Assembly: GCA_022478985.1 (NCBI GenBank)
Contig: JAKSZP010012314.1
Coordinates: 1-64,000, forward strand
Origin: Massospora cicadina
Taxonomy: Eukaryota; Entomophthoromycota; Entomophthoromycetes; Entomophthorales; Entomophthoraceae
DNA length: 64,000 bases
Direction of reading: 5' to 3'
Shown: positions 22,328 through 32,944 of the stretch, in pieces
Position numbering within the stretch: position 1 is the stretch's first letter
Layout of the letters: each line of letters opens with the position of its first letter
Notes under the pieces: generated by a model
The model's database searches: none
Seen by the model: the letters and a program-made list of their open reading frames with translations, nothing else
What the model was told of the DNA's origin: nothing
Made by a program: the position numbers and the translations under genes

Positions 22328-23409
22328 TTAAACCTAAAATTATAAAATAAATTATGAAAATATATTATCTTTTCTGCTTGTATTTTTTTGTTATATTTTT
22401 GTTTTTTAATAAATAAAATAGTTTAAATTGAATAAATAAGGATTATTATGATTTCAAGAAATTAGATTTGAATGCTAATGTAAAATGGTAGTTAAGGATT
22501 TTGGTTGATAAGTCAAGTTGAACTACCAGGATAGCATAGGGCCTCACCAAAATCATAACTACATTGACTGATCAGAGTGATGTTGAAAAGAGGCAAGTTA
22601 AATTAAAACATATCCAAACAAAGGCATTTTCACAACATGGTAATGGAAACTCTCATAGTGCAGGGGCTTCAAGTTCATTTGTCAGTTTAGCGGAAGCCTT
22701 GAAAAAGATATAAAAAATAAAATTTATATTTAGTTATAAAGTCATCAGGATAGTGACAACATGTAGTGTTAATAAAATCATATACTTACTTTATTGTGCA
22801 GGAATATAGGTTGCTTGCAGAGGTAATTCTAAATTTGTTTGGCAAGGTATGATTGGTTACTCAGAGATGCTTGGTTAGACAGCAGAAAATTGAAACTTAG
22901 CCTCCATTATAGGTTCAGAGTTTCACTTGATAAAATTGAGTGGGGTATTACCCTAGTTATTGGGTTCTCCAGATAAAAATAGAACTTAGCCTAATAACAA
23001 GAGGTTCATCAGGTCCAAGAAAATTATTATCATTAGTTTGATTAATTTCGCAGTGGCAGCTTTGAGTGCCCCTGTAGTGGGCACCACTCTCAGCATTTCT
23101 GCCAGTGAGCCAAGCTGACAAGGAGTAGATGGACGCTTTTTCATGGACATAGCATAATACATAGGGCTTATCCAGCTTAAGTCTGTTTTAGAGGCCCAAG
23201 TGAACATTAATCCTTCAAATAAATAAAGTCATAAGAAGGTAAGTTAATTAAGTAAATTAGTACTAATTAAAGACTAGAGGTAAATCAAGATTATAATGAG
23301 TTATAGGAGATTACCGCGTGTAAGGGTGGAAGTAGATTCAGAAATATAGGAGGTAATGGTACAGTTCAGGTTCAGAGTTGGAGTATTTCCGGATTCATAA
23401 TTGAAGGCT
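22328..23409. other. AT-rich spacer, no gene recognised; orphan primer-site motif
   Basis: No long frame. A short open stretch near 22858-22975 (D-W-L-L-R-D-A-W-L-D-S-R) was not identified. At 23069-23086 the minus strand reads TGGTGCCCACTACAGGGG, one base from the Ty3-like primer-binding site used elsewhere in the window. It may mark an old LTR junction whose LTR would start near 23088. Confidence 0.4.
23069..23086 (-). promoter_or_regulatory. Orphan tRNA primer-binding-site-like sequence
   Basis: CCCCTGTAGTGGGCACCA on the plus strand, 17 of 18 matching the G2 site. No credible TG start follows, so the parent element is too decayed to define. Confidence 0.45.
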
Positions 23410-23850
23410 GGACTGAGATCAATAATGTCAACCCAGTTATGTGGTTTCCATTATCTGCCATAAGGGTTCAATGGACAGTAAGGCTTAATAGAAGGCATAA
23501 GAATATAAACGAGGCGGATAGATGAGCTGTGATAGTGAACACAATATTGTACTTATTATCAAGATGATAATAAGCTGGTATTGCATTCTTCCCTCTTATT
23601 GGCCATTGGAGCAATAATGAGGCGTTTTATCCAGAGGTTGTTGGATCATTAACTTGGTAAAATTATAGTAAATTGCTCAGTGCTTTTCCACTATATTATT
23701 GTCAGCAATTTGGGCTTTAGGCCAATAAACATTGATAGATAAATTGTTACAAAATTTTGGGCCTTAGTCCAAATAGTTCATCAGTTAATAAGAATAACCT
23801 TATGTCAATACATTAATAATTATGTCAGCATCAATTAAAGTAATAGAAGA
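23410..23850. repeat. Direct repeat R, copy 2
   Basis: Homologous to 11683-12120. It is cut at its right end by the LTR of G3 at 23851. Contains CGAGGCGGATAGATGAGCTG in the position of the TATA-adjacent block of copy 1. Confidence 0.55.
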
Positions 23851-24591
23851 TGTTAGAATCCTGGCTTATACTATGCTCCTGGTGCTAATTGCTAAGGATT
23901 TGACCAATTCAGCTGGAATAGGAGTATTGAAACTCTCAGATGCTTGTTATATAATTGGAGGTATAACACTACTTGTAAAATAAAATAAAAAAATGGGGTA
24001 CTTTGAAAATGAGGTCTTTAAATATAAATATTTATTAGTGATAACCGCATGGGAAATAAGAAACCTCTTAATATCTCGCTTCTTAGCATTTAAAGCAATA
24101 AGAGGCTCAAAGTGAGAGGGGCGAGAAATTCATTACAGAGTGAGAGCAGCCTAAATAGGAACTAAGGGATCTCAACCTATCAGAGCTCTCGAAACTCAAT
24201 TTGCTTTAACTTGACAGCCAATGGTTTGTTGACAAATGGTGAGATAAACCCGTGGAGCATAGATTTGATGTATTTAAACCAATCATATGGCGAGAATATA
24301 ATTTTCCTGGTGGGACCCCTTCCAGGTCTATAAGTTAGGCTTTTCTCCACTTAGGAGTTTGGACAAAATTGCATATGGGATGTGGAGGGATATCAGAATG
24401 GCTCCCCTGATTCCGCCTGTTTGGCGTAACCCTACTATTTTCCATAAGGGTATCTGGCAGAGGAGAGGGAGAAGTAGTATTACTCTTATTTGAGGGATTC
24501 CATAAATAATCAAACAGTGTTGCTTGGGCGATATTAACATATCTATAACCAAAACACTCTTATAACAAATCGGACATGTAATTGTCTGATA
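23851..24591 (-). repeat. G3 3' LTR (left copy)
   Basis: Starts TGTTAGAATCCTGG and ends TGTCTGATA before TTACCCCCTTCAAG (minus-strand polypurine tract GAAGGGGGTAA). TTCCAGGTCTATAAG near 24329-24343 aligns with TTCAGGTCTATAAATAGG in the right LTR. Confidence 0.75.
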
Positions 24592-24659
24592 TTACCCCCT
24601 TCAAGAGCGTTAGAGGGAGAATAAGGGCGCAAGAGCTGGCTATGGACTCAGTTAACACT

Positions 24660-25560
24660 AACTCTAGTAGCAACGTATTGATGGATTACTTATCCCCTCG
24701 CTTATAAGTGACTACAAACGGTCCTTCACAGATAGACCAGAGCCTCTCACTTCAAGAGGAATGTTACAATTATGGTAATACAGAATCAAGCCGGTTACTT
24801 GGAAGGAATGAAGAGGGAACCAGAACTCATTAGCTGCTTGGCCCTCTTTTGTAACAGTTTTGGCCAAATTTGTCATATCCTCTGATTTAAACTGAATGGT
24901 TTGCTGGGCCAACTTCTTCACGGCTTGCTCATGATTAGTTTTATCAGAGAAGATACTTTTGGCTAATAAGGATAGCACTCCAGGTTCTCGTCCATGTATC
25001 ATGTGGAAAGGAGAAAAAGTTTGAGGATTTACTGGTAGCTGATATGGTAGGCCATGAGGGAACTTGGTAAGTACAGATCCCAGTGAGGAGGGTCTGAAGT
25101 GGCCATTTTTTAGTATAGAGACCCGATTCTATTGTCTCTTTCCACAGTAACATTGGTAGATGGGTTATAAGCGGATGAGAAGAGTTGTTACGCTACCATG
25201 GAGGTAAGGAGGATCTTCACCTACCTGTAGGTAAAGGTTTTACCCTTGTCACAGAGCAGGACCTGGGGGCAATCATAGAGAGCGAAAATATACTGATGGA
25301 GGAAAGTAACCATATCTTTGGCAGTTTGAGCAGGAGGAGCTACAGCCTCAACCTATTTGGTAAAGTGGTCTATGCCTACTAAGATATATCTGTTTCCTCC
25401 AGTAGTCTGGGTTAGAGGACCAACCACATCTAGACTTATTGTGTGGAAGGACTGTTGAAGAGTAGTATGTTGGTACTGATACTGTGTCTTGTTGGTGGAT
25501 TGATTTTTACAGGTCAGACAGGCATCCAGGAGTTCTGTAATGGTCTCCATGACACCCTCC
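24660..25560 (-). pseudogene. G3 integrase remnant
   Basis: The piece 25353-25550 (minus) holds the zinc-binding end C-L-T-C-K and the first core Asp in V-G-I-D-H-F-T-K, preceded by S-L-D-V-V-G-P-L. The piece 24712-25002 holds the post-core H-G-R-E-P-G-V-L-S-L-L-A-K and K-T-V-T-K-E-G-Q-A-A-N-E, matching G1 and G2. The region with the second Asp and Glu is scrambled by shifts. Non-functional. Confidence 0.72.
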
Positions 25561-25799
25561 CAGTATTAGCGCTCTTTATCCCGCTCATATGTTTTTGTAC
25601 CCCACTATGGCCTAGAATAGAATGAGACTCCAAGATTACAGGTTCTCTGATAGCTGGAAATAAGGCAACCATTTTTCCCTTACTTTTTTGTATAGCTTCC
25701 TGATCTCCAACGTGATGTTGTGGGAGTGCTAAGCTAGCATCTTCTATATGGGTTCATTCTTATCAGCCCAAGCATCATGATTCACTAAGAGGTCATGTA

Positions 25800-26481
25800 A
25801 ACTCTCATCTTCAATACTCTAAGTGAAGAACAGGCATTTGCGTCAACCTATCAACGCTCATTGTGGCGAGTTCCCACCCAATACTTAATTTTTATATCAT
25901 AATACTGGATCTTTAAAGCCTAACAAACCAATCTTCCATTGGGATTCTTAATATTCTGATATCACTCCAAGTAGGCGTGGTCAATAACTACTTTATGAAG
26001 TCCCATGTAAGAAAAGGCGTTAGTATTTAACAGGAGAAATACACCTAGACATTCTTTTTCTTTGACACTGTTATTGCGTTCAGCTTTTAAAGACTTTCTA
26101 AAGTAGGTCATGGGATGATCGACCTCATGCTTATCCAATTGAGCAAGACAGCTCCACCAGCATAATCAGAGGCATCAATGAAAAACAAAAAATGTTCATT
26201 ATAGTTTGGATTGCGTAGGATAGGTCATTCTTGTAGCATTTTTTTAGCGTCTCAAACAAAGCCTTTTATTCAGCATCAATAGAAGTGTTCTTAGTTAAAA
26301 GTTGAATGAGAGGCTCACTGAGCTGGGCAAGCTTTGGTATGAAATGATGGTTATACCCATCAAACCAGAAATACCTGAATATCTCATAGGTTTATGTGGT
26401 GGAGGATTTTTTACTCGCACTTTAACCTTATCTTGTAGAGGTTAAATGCTTCCTGTTAGAGAGAATGTCCAACAAAATTCC
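25800..26481 (-). pseudogene. G3 RNase H and RT thumb remnant
   Basis: Minus-strand fragments matching G2: F-F-I-D-A-S-D-Y-A-G-G-A-V-L-L-N (about 26150-26200) for RNase H and a thumb segment around 26330-26400. All frames are broken. At 26482 the sequence is interrupted by HAL1-like #5 and resumes at 34572. Confidence 0.6.
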
Positions 26482-26499
26482 TTAAATAAAGTACATTTT
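26482..26499. repeat. Target-site duplication of HAL1-like #5, left copy
   Basis: TTAAATAAAGTACATTTT, repeated exactly at 34554-34571. Shows that 26500-34553 entered as one element (later enlarged by Y). Confidence 0.92.
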
Positions 26500-26616
26500 G
26501 AAACTTTTCTTTCTGCTTGACATCACTTTCAAGAAAATTAATTATAAAGAATCCATTAATTTTCTATTGGCACCTACACCATATCAGTTTTCCATTTATG
26601 TAAGTGGATCCGCCAC

Positions 26617-26641
26617 CTGCTGCCCCAGCGTGGGGCAGCAG
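26617..26641 (+). promoter_or_regulatory. 5' hairpin of HAL1-like #5, perfect 11-bp stem
   Basis: CTGCTGCCCCA, loop GCG, TGGGGCAGCAG. Same stem as copy #3, different loop. Confidence 0.62.
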
Positions 26642-26839
26642 CGCTCCACCTGCTAGCGTTTTACGCCATGCAGGCAAATGCGTGTGAACTGGCTCATCAA
26701 GTCCGCCTAATGAATTGGGCCAATTTTTCCCTCCAAGGGACTTTATATTACACTTAGCGTAGGTCCACCAAGCCAGCCCCACCCACATTGCCTACCCTGA
26801 TCCAATATTCGCTTTTGCCTCCAAGTCAAATATGTGCAT

Positions 26840-27362
26840 TGTTAACATTTTGGCGGATATGACTTATTTCCGCTGAATGAGTTGCGCAGGGTTTAGCCCA
26901 CTGAGCAACAGCTAAACAATATAAAGATTGCTGGTCCCTCAATTAAACGTAATAAAGTTATATATTAAAATATGAGGCAATCGCCCCAGCTTCGCTACTA
27001 TTTATTTTTAATATGATCTAACTGGCAGACCCTCTCAGCTTACACTCTCTACTTCTTCCTACTCACTTTCTTTTTCTACTACTGAAAACCTCCCCCTTTC
27101 TCTCTCACATATCCTTTAACCCTCAGTATTCCTCAATGGATTTGACACATTTCACTTAGTAAGTCTCAATTCACTATCAATGTGGAATTTGTTTGACCAT
27201 CGAGGCTTCAACAGAATTTCCTCAATTACCAAACCTTAATTGATTCAATCGATTCACCTCGCTTTTCTCTAACCTATTACTTACCCTCAGAGCTCACTTT
27301 GCATCTAATTAACAATATACTGGAACACTAGCTTATTGCCCAGTCATATTGAAATCTTGACA
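26840..27362 (-). repeat. Y 3' LTR (left copy)
   Basis: Starts TGTTAACATTTTGG and ends TCTTGACA. Directly to its right ATTATCCCCCTTGAC is, on the minus strand, the polypurine tract AAGGGGGATAA. Contains a pyrimidine-rich stretch at about 27040-27120 (TCTACTTCTTCC...) that in minus orientation is purine-rich leader. Confidence 0.9.
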
Positions 27363-27689
27363 TTATCCCCCTTGACTGGACAATAAGCGCCTATTGCTTG
27401 TAGGCCCAAAGGAACTTCGCATGTACTCAGTTGATTATCTGACCACCCACGGGTGCATAATGGTGTATGCATCAGCCCCAGTCTTCTTGATGATCTCAAA
27501 TGAGCTTGCTCCATATCCTGGCGAGCTTGTTCCTTCCTCCAAACCCATGTTGGTCATGAAACAGGACCGATTCCCCTACCCCGAACTGTGGAAAACTGCT
27601 GCATCTACATTAATCAGCTGCATGATCCCAAATCTTCTTGGCAATACTAGTGGAATATGCCTTAGTTTGGAGTTTAATCAATGCATTTG

Positions 27690-28776
27690 TTAAGGTAGAC
27701 AAAGGCGGTAGGGTTTGACTCCTCCTGTATTCTCCACACAGGAGTAATGCAATGCAGGAAGTGCTGGATGTCGTCTATAGAGCAATTGAAATGGACTCTT
27801 ACTGGTTGCTGAGTGGTAGCTGATATTGTATGCAAAGACAGCGGTGGATAAAAGGGTGCTCCAGTCTGATGGCCACTCTTTTACGAGCTTGCATAGAATA
27901 TTTGCCAAGGTCACATTGACCCATTCCACCATACCATCAGATTCAGGGTGGTAGGGGGTAGTTAAAACCCCACGGATTTCCATGAACTTGTTCAACTTGT
28001 ACAATATATGTGATGTGAAATTGGTTCCATTGTCAGTTAGAATAAATTGTGGACAACCATGGCGCTGTATAACACACTCCAGGATGAACTTGGTGGTAGC
28101 GACAGCCCCCAGATCCTTGATAGCCCTTGCTTCCACCCATCTTATCAAATGGTCGATGGCAACTATTATATATTGGTTCAATTCGCGCCAGTTGGAAGAG
28201 GCCCCACCATATCTAACGAAACCGTATGCCATGTGAACTGAGGCTTAACTAACTGGTAGGTGGTTTTCGGTGGAATGGTTTCTCCACTTGGCACTGATGG
28301 CAACAACAAACCGTCTCAAGCACATCATAGTGCATACTCTCCCAATAGTAGCGGGGTTGCAAGAACTTTAGCATCTTTTTCAGCCCTCCATGACCTACCG
28401 CCCTATGAGCATCCATAATGATCGCAGGCCTGGCAGAGGGTTTTGAGAAACTCAGCATCAATTCTCTCATCCAATTATATAGTGCACTGTTGCGCAAGAA
28501 TGTATCCTGTCTAAGCCCATCTAACACTTTGATCACGGGCAGCAGCTCATCATGACACTTGCTAACAATCATCTTTTCATACATTATGTCCGCCACATCT
28601 GCTGTAATAGCGACTGTGGGCAATCGGGAAAGATAGTCTGCATTCTTATGCTTCGCCCCTGGCCAATGCATGATCTCAAAATCATACACTTGGAGCTTCC
28701 AAGCCCATTGCGTGAGCCACCCTTCAGGTTCCCACAGATTGTGTAGCCAGCGCAAGGAGGGATGATCTGTTACCAC
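27690..28776 (-). pseudogene. Y integrase, nearly complete
   Basis: Two minus-strand frames. 28249-28776 starts with the end of RNase H (T-D-H-P-S-L-R-W, H-W-P-G-A-K-H-K-N-A-D-Y-L-S-R) and holds the integrase zinc site H-x4-H ... C-C-H-Q-C. 27690-28232 is the catalytic core: Asp in V-A-I-D-H-L, Asp in I-L-T-D-N-G-T-N-F, Glu in M-V-E-W-V-N, then S-P-F-Q-L-L-Y-R-R. The triad is intact and only a short frame break near 28240 separates core from zinc domain. No chromodomain follows; the frame ends soon after. It would insert element cDNA into the genome. Confidence 0.85.
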
Positions 28777-30010
28777 TTTGAATTACACCCCGTGGAGGTA
28801 GACCCAAATAGTTTATATGCATAGATTACCGCTAAACACCCCCACTTGACCATGGTGTAATTCCGTTCAGGGCCAGTTAAACTGTGGATGCAATATGCAA
28901 TGGGGTGCTCTACACCGTCATCATCTTTTTGGGATAGCACAGCCCCTACAGCAGAAAGCAAAGCATCCATTTGCACATAAACTCTTTTTCAAAATCGGGG
29001 TATTGTAAAACAGGCGCGCTAGCCAACGAGGTTTGTAATAAATCAAAAGCAGTTTGACATTGATCCGTCCAGTTTAGGCAGCATTTTTCTTAAGTAGCTC
29101 AAAGAGTGGAGCTTCAATACAGCTGAGTTGGGAATGATCCACTGGTAGTAACTGACCATCCCAAGAACACCTGGATATCCCGCTTATTTATTGGCCAAGT
29201 CATCTGGTGGATGGCTTCCACCTTGGCCGGCTGAGGACTAAGCCCTTTTGGTTTCTACCACAAAGCCAAAAATTCCAATTGTTTCTTAAAAAAGTGGCAC
29301 TTTCGGGGCTTAATCGTGATATTAGCTTCAGCTAGGCGACGGAATACTTGCTCCAGGTGTCCAAGATTCTCTGTGAATGTCCGCAAAATTATGTTGATAT
29401 CATCAAGGTAGACAAGAACGCAAGACAGCTTTAGGTCACCCAAAATAGTGTCCATAGCCCGGTGGAATGTAGCAGGGGCATTGCAAAAACCCTGTGGCAT
29501 ACGTGTAGGCTGGAACAATTCCTTTGAGGTAATTATAGCGCACTTTTCTTGTTCCGCCACTGGCAAAACGACCTGCCAGTACCATGATATCAAGTCCATG
29601 GCAGAGAAATACTTGGCCCCACCTAACCAATCTAAAGCATCGTCAATTCACAGAAGTGGGTATGAATCTTTTTTCTGATGCTGTTAAGCTTCCAATAATC
29701 AATTACTACTTAATTGGATCCATCTTTATTTTTGACAATGAGCACCGGAGATGCCCAGAGACTCTTTGAAGGCTCCAACATTCCATGTTCCACCAATGTA
29801 TCTATTTCTGCAGATACAACTTCTATGCTGCCTTTGAGCGTCAGATAGGTCATGACCTAATAGGGGGTGGTCTCCCGTGTCCACCCAATGCATGACCCCA
29901 CGAGTGCAACCCAAGTCATGGTCATCAGTAGCAAAAATGCTGTGATATTTCTTAAACAGATCCATCACCCTGTCCTTCTGAACTCTGATAGCCCAGTTAG
30001 CGCCTCCCAC
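28770..30010 (-). pseudogene. Y reverse transcriptase-RNase H, broken frames
   Basis: RT palm in 29255-29599: M-D-L-I-S-W-Y-W-Q, P-Q-G-F-C-N-A-P-A-T-F and the active site YLDD intact at 29399-29410. An N-terminal piece at 29726-30010 carries D-L-F-K-K-Y-H-S-I-F-A. RNase H is in 28770-28976 (S-A-V-G-A-V-L-S-Q, P-E-R-N-Y-T-M-V-K-W), with the first Asp region altered (M-D-A-L). Frame changes near 29620, 29000 and elsewhere break the polyprotein. Plus-strand frames at 29448-29769 are complements. Confidence 0.8.
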
Positions 30011-30023
30011 AAAACCACCGTCA

Positions 30024-30440
30024 TTACGCTGAAGATGGTTTTTTGAGGCAAGCCAAGATCTTCCCAGGAACCAAAGTCATGTACCTGGTGACCTCATCAA
30101 TAGGGACCAGGTGCAAGTAAGCCACCACTTGGTGCCGCTGAACCTTCATCACCTCCTTTTGCAGATTCGCTACCAACACCTTCAAATCCCCCTTCCCTGG
30201 TAACAGTAACCCAGGAGCCACATGAGGTTCGAGATGTGATTGTTGATAAGGCCCCACAACCTCTCCATGCAGACCTCATAGTATATCAATTTCGAGCTCT
30301 GTCCCAATTATGACCTGATGCCCAGAAGGGATAGTCCAAGCATTCGCAGCTCGTTTTTGAATCCTTTATACTCATAAATCTGGTTTGGAAGCCTTTGGGT
30401 TTTCCACCTCATTCGTCAATATCTTACAGAAATCACACCA
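30024..30440 (-). pseudogene. Y protease-RT linker, degenerate
   Basis: A minus-strand open piece (30024-30257) contains L-E-P-H-V-A-P-G-L-L-L-P and L-A-C-L-K-K-P-S-S-A. It lies between protease and RT in the right order but has no catalytic motif. Likely part of the pol polyprotein. Confidence 0.5.
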
Positions 30441-30444
30441 TTGC

Positions 30445-30996
30445 TTAAAGCAAGATTAATTTGACCGGAGTGGATTGGGTCATCTGGGACTCCGCTGGAA
30501 GTAAAATAGATAGGGATCTGTTGTCCCAGGATACTAATGATCTCATCCGCCATATTAACCACAGCCCCAAAGTGCTGCATAAATGCAGCTTAATCAACAT
30601 GTCATAGTGGTCATTAGGCAACACCACTGCTGGAGCAGATGCGCCAGCTGACCTGAACCTCAAAGGGAATGTGCTATATGCGCCTTCTGACACAGTACTC
30701 TGTGCCCCTAAAGTTCCATACACTACTCGGTGGTCCACATCTGGCTTCTGAGGAAGCTTAGTCACAAGCTTGATGGATATTATATTGACAGAAGCGCCTG
30801 TATCGATGATCTCCCAAATTTTGGTATTCTGCATGAATATGTCACAGTAGGTGCATTCTGAATAAGAAGAACCAATGGTGTTCGATACATAAACATTCAA
30901 GGGCGTTTGATTATCCAGAAAAGTGTACATACCAGCCCCAACATGAGGATACTCTTGGGCAATCTTTTCTAAAGGAATCGCCACCTCCCCCTCCAA
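30445..30996 (-). pseudogene. Y aspartic protease
   Basis: A 183-codon minus-strand frame. The active site W-E-I-I-D-T-G-A-S-V-N-I-I is intact (DTG at about residues 64-66), and a downstream Y-D-M-L-I-K-L-H segment takes the place of the usual I-L-G-x-x-x-L motif. It is part of the pol polyprotein rather than an independent gene; the ATG at 30996 need not be a real start. Cleaves Gag and Pol inside the particle. Confidence 0.75.
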
Positions 30997-31329
30997 AGAT
31001 GCGATATATGTGGAGGGTTCACCGCTGATTGTACCATTCCGCCCAAGGATTTACCAGGCGTACTGCTTATACACGTCTTGGCGGAACCCATGTCTTCATT
31101 ATTGGGGTTTCTACCTCAGCTTGAGGCCAAAAGGTGGTAAGGGATCTGTTAATATACTAAATCCTCATGGTGTGCCCCAGAGTTGACACAAAGTGATCTA
31201 TGATGAACATCAGGGACAATTACATTTGAATCAGAGAAAACAGAGCGTCCTGTCTCTACTCTGCTCGCCCTTTTCCCTGTACATATGGGACAACGGATAC
31301 TGCATGGGCCCTTGGTTTGGCCTTACAAC

Positions 31330-32403
31330 TAACTGCAAAATGACCTGTTTGGCCACATGAGAAACAAGTGTTTGGGACCGGCGCTCATCTCTGAATCACC
31401 CCAGAAGGTCTAGGTCTGCTGTTGAACCACGGTTTATTATGGGCCCAAGGATAAGCGGTTTGATCATAATAGGGATGTAAAGGACCCGCCCATGAGCTGA
31501 GTGGCCGAGGAGTGACCCACCGATTGCCTCCATATTGGTTAGATTCTTCATTTAGCGGAATATCAGTGGCAGATACAGGATCCTTCCGCTCCACATTGGT
31601 AGCACTAAAGGTGGCGGATAACTTGCGTAAATGATGGATGATCTTGAGTAACTCCACACCCTCCTGAAGAGTGTACGCCATAGTATTATGCAATTCGCAG
31701 TAGGGCTTGACAGCCGCCGTCATTGCTATGCCCACCTCCCCATTAGATAAGACATTTTCACACAACAACACATGAGCCTCATTAGTGAATCACTCCGCAA
31801 ACTGTGTTAAAGACTCATTTTTTTGAAAAGATATTGTTAAAAAGTCTACTTTGCGCTGAGCCAAATTCGCTTTGCCCCCAAACAGGAGAATTAAAGTATG
31901 CTTTACCTCTTGGTAAGCTACAGTACTGTTTTTAGGATAACAAATAACTTGATAAGCACTTGAAACAACCAACGCAGATAACAACAGTTTAGCTTTTCGT
32001 CAATCAGAAGCCCCCTATGGCAAACTCAAACCGCTTGAAAAACCCATGTATGTTACCATCTCGGTTAAATGGGGCAACCTGTCTCTGCAGACTTCCTTTT
32101 CCTTAACAACCTTATCTAATTTATACTCCGCACAGTCTAGCCGCTCCATCATGCTGCTCAAGAGGTTGGCAAGTTGGTTGGCATGGTCACCTGCTGGGAG
32201 CTGTTGGCGGAAGGCATGGTTGAGCTGTTCAGGAATATTCTTATTCTCATGAAAAAGCACTTTTTGCGCCTGAAGTAAGGTATCCAAAGCAAGATTCAGT
32301 TCCCCATAGTGAGATATTTCAATCACCGGGGGTAATACCCCATCAAAGCGAGCTGGTTGCGCCAGAGGTGAAATTAATGAAGTTATTAGTTGAACAATGG
32401 GCC
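31330..32403 (-). pseudogene. Y gag with CCHC zinc knuckle
   Basis: Collinear minus-strand frames 32015-32403, 31790-31984 and 31385-31771. The N-terminal part is helical with a Glu/Lys-rich stretch (M-M-E-R-L-D-C-A-E-Y-K-L-D-K-V-V-K-E-K). The C-terminal end carries CFSCGQTGHFAVSC (about 31333-31374), a perfect CX2CX4HX4C nucleocapsid knuckle. Three interruptions separate the pieces. The frame runs upstream into the LTR to an ATG at 32497, but the primer site at 32404 means translation must begin below it. Confidence 0.8.
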
Positions 32404-32421
32404 CCCTGTAGTGAGCACCAC
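32404..32421 (-). promoter_or_regulatory. Y tRNA primer-binding site
   Basis: Minus strand: TGGTGCTCACTACAGGGG, one base from the 5' LTR end. Same 18-mer as G2. Confidence 0.8.
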
Positions 32422-32944
32422 TGTTAACTTTTTGGCAAATAAGGCTTATTTCCGCTGAACGAGTTGCGCAGGGTTTAGCCCACTGAGAAACGGCCAAAAT
32501 GATATGGAGATTGTTGGTCCCTCAATTAAACGTAATAAAGTTATATATAAAAATATGAGGCAATCGCCCCAGCTTCGCTACTATTTATTTTTAATATGAT
32601 CTAACTGGCAGACCCTCTCAGCTTACACTCTCTACTTCTTCCTACTCACTTTCTTTTTCTACTACTGAAAACCTCCCCTTTCTCTCTCACATATCCTTTA
32701 AACCTCAGTATTCCTCAATGGATTTGACACATTTTACTTAGTAAGTCTCAATTCACTATCAATGTGGAATTTGTTTGACCATCGAGGCTTCAACGGAATT
32801 TCCTCAATTACCAAACCTTAATTGATTCAATTGATTCACCTCGTTTTGCTCTAACCTATTACTTACCCTCAGAGCTCACTTTGCATATAATTGATGATTC
32901 ACCAGAACACTGGCTTATCGCCCAGTATTATTAGTATTTTGACT
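32422..32944 (-). repeat. Y 5' LTR (right copy)
   Basis: Starts TGTTAACTTTTTGG and matches 26840-27362 to the end. Most differences cluster in the first 100 and last 60 bases. Confidence 0.9.

Larger units (their letters stand above)
26840..32944 (-). mobile_element. Y: young Ty3-like LTR retrotransposon
   Basis: LTRs 26840-27362 and 32422-32944 are near-identical over most of their length (about 95 percent by eye), making this the youngest full-length element in the window. Internal order on the minus strand: primer site, gag with CCHC, protease, RT, RNase H, integrase, polypurine tract. Frames are long but cut by a handful of stops or shifts, so this copy is probably not autonomous. It is a different lineage from G1-G3 (different LTR, gag with a zinc knuckle) yet has the same primer site. 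It lies inside HAL1-like #5; the flanking pentamers (TGCAT and GGCGT) match poorly. Confidence 0.88.

Noticed and set aside
27394..27693. 99-codon plus-strand frame between the Y polypurine tract and integrase
   Set aside because: No homology or domain; opposite to Y coding strand and in the element's 3' untranslated part.
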